Source: JALOAF01 sp035446765 (lineage in GTDB: Bacteria; Patescibacteriota; Gracilibacteria; Absconditabacterales; Absconditicoccaceae). From it: a stretch of 7,596 nt of DNA. Where the stretch lies: NCBI GenBank assembly GCA_035446765.1, contig DAOTFU010000037.1, forward strand, positions 1 to 7,596. Direction: 5' to 3'. A model generated the notes under the pieces. It was not told where the DNA came from. It did no database searches and saw nothing but the letters and a program-made list of their open reading frames with translations. Shown piece after piece: positions 6,694 to 7,596 of this stretch. The translations under genes and the position numbers were made by a program. The stretch's first letter is position 1, and every line of letters begins with the position of its first letter.

Positions 6694-7596
6694 TTACCCT
6701 GCCAATGCTTTTCATATATTACCAAGAGATTGGTTGATCTCATCAATAGCTTTTCTACCAACTCACTTCATAAGAAGTAATTCCCCCTTTTTCTTTTTTT
6801 CCAAATCTTCTACATAAAGAATATTATTTTTGATCAAAGCATTTCTTGTTCTTTCACTCAAAGGTAATGCATCAATTGGCATAGTTTTTATATTATCTTC
6901 CTCTGGTAACTTCTCTTTCTCAAAATTCAATTCTTCATATTCCATCAAGACAGATTTGTCTATATATACATCGTCAAATATAAACAACTTAGCATATGAA
7001 GCCAAAACCTCTCCAGCAAACATTACAATTTCTTTTGCAGACACACCACCAAACAAAGATCTAATCTCCATTTTTAGGCTATCTTTTGTACCTCAAGTAA
7101 AATCATCTATCACTTCTTCTACATCATATTTTACATAGTCTACCAATTTAAACTCATTATCTATTATCAAAGTATTTACATCAGTATTTTCTTCTTCTGT
7201 ATCACGATTTCTCAAAAAATCTACACTATAATATTTATATCCTTTTTCTGCTCTTATATCAGCATTAAACTCCAAAGACGGATCTGTAATTTCAAACAAA
7301 TATTCATCTTTATTTAAAAGTTCTACTCCACTAGGCAATTTTAAAGATTCAGAAGTATATTTCCCAACTCCTTTAAATCTCTGTGGCATCCATTGAATTT
7401 TTTCTACACTTTCATCAAACTTAAATCTAAGTTTTTTAAAATTTAACATAATATCTATTACACCTTCTTTCACACCATCCATCACATAATATTCATGTGG
7501 AACTCATTTGATTTTGATACCAGTAACTGATCCACCCAAATTATAAGATAAAACAATTCTTCTCAATGCATTTCAAAGTGTGTGTCCAAATCATCT
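6694..7596 (-). CDS. rpoA: DNA-directed RNA polymerase alpha subunit (5' partial)
   Basis: It runs from the window edge (start beyond 7596) to TAA 6696-6694, 300 visible residues, lacking roughly the first 30-40. Alpha dimerises to nucleate the polymerase. The visible part begins RGFGHTLGNALRR, the most conserved block of the N-terminal domain. Next come the insert GVPHEYYVMDGVKEGVIDIMLN (in pieces), the segment DYVKYDVEEVIDDFTGGTKD and the LKMEIRSLFG to AGEVLASYAKLFIF stretch. After an acidic linker, the C-terminal domain reads LPLSERTRNALIKN and later MKGVGRKAIDEINQSL. Its R and N match E. coli R265 and N268, which contact UP-element DNA. Six Gly are UGA. DGVKEDVTDI of the family is DGVKEGVIDI here. 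It heads the visible operon with rplQ, rplM and rpsI. Confidence 0.96.

Noticed and set aside
6830..7138. 102-codon + strand ORF opposite rpoA
   Set aside because: It is the antisense of well-conserved RpoA sequence and has no independent support.
1..7596. Many frameshifted or decaying pseudogenes
   Set aside because: The breaks are all TGA, never TAA or TAG, and fall on conserved glycines, so the genes are intact under the alternative code.

Overview
The window reads coherently only if UGA is a sense codon. Seven genes are open end to end when TGA is decoded as glycine, and TGA falls on invariant glycines: two in the adenylate kinase P-loop, the GGGxxGQ motif of ribosomal protein S9 and the RGFGHTLGNALRR segment of RNA polymerase alpha. 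That is the code of Absconditabacteria (SR1) and Gracilibacteria (BD1-5), candidate-phyla-radiation bacteria. CGA, normally arginine, also falls where tryptophan is expected, at the KWY position of L13 and the core Trp of a PKD-like fold. This matches the code proposed for Absconditabacterales (UGA=Gly, CGA/CGG=Trp), so that order is my best guess. The DNA is very AT-rich, every gene stops with TAA, and I see no Shine-Dalgarno motif.

Left half, + strand. Positions 1-2229 hold the 3' part of a large surface protein with two PKD/Ig-like domains, a helical region and a C-terminal membrane anchor. A gap of 76 bases carries a perfect TTGACA-16-TATAAT promoter. It is followed at 2306-4513 by a 735-residue predicted secreted protein of no recognised family, closed by a bidirectional hairpin terminator shared with the convergent gene downstream.

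Right half, - strand. Transcription runs from right to left: rpoA (5' end outside the window), rplQ, rplM, rpsI. This is the conserved end of the alpha operon plus the L13/S9 pair, which overlap by one base (TAATG). A strand-specific intrinsic terminator follows rpsI. A short-type adenylate kinase gene lies beyond it, apparently as a separate unit.

The right half is core housekeeping. The left half is cell-surface material, and there UGA supplies about two thirds to three quarters of the glycines, against roughly a third in the ribosomal and polymerase genes. I found no tRNA, rRNA, CRISPR array or mobile element.
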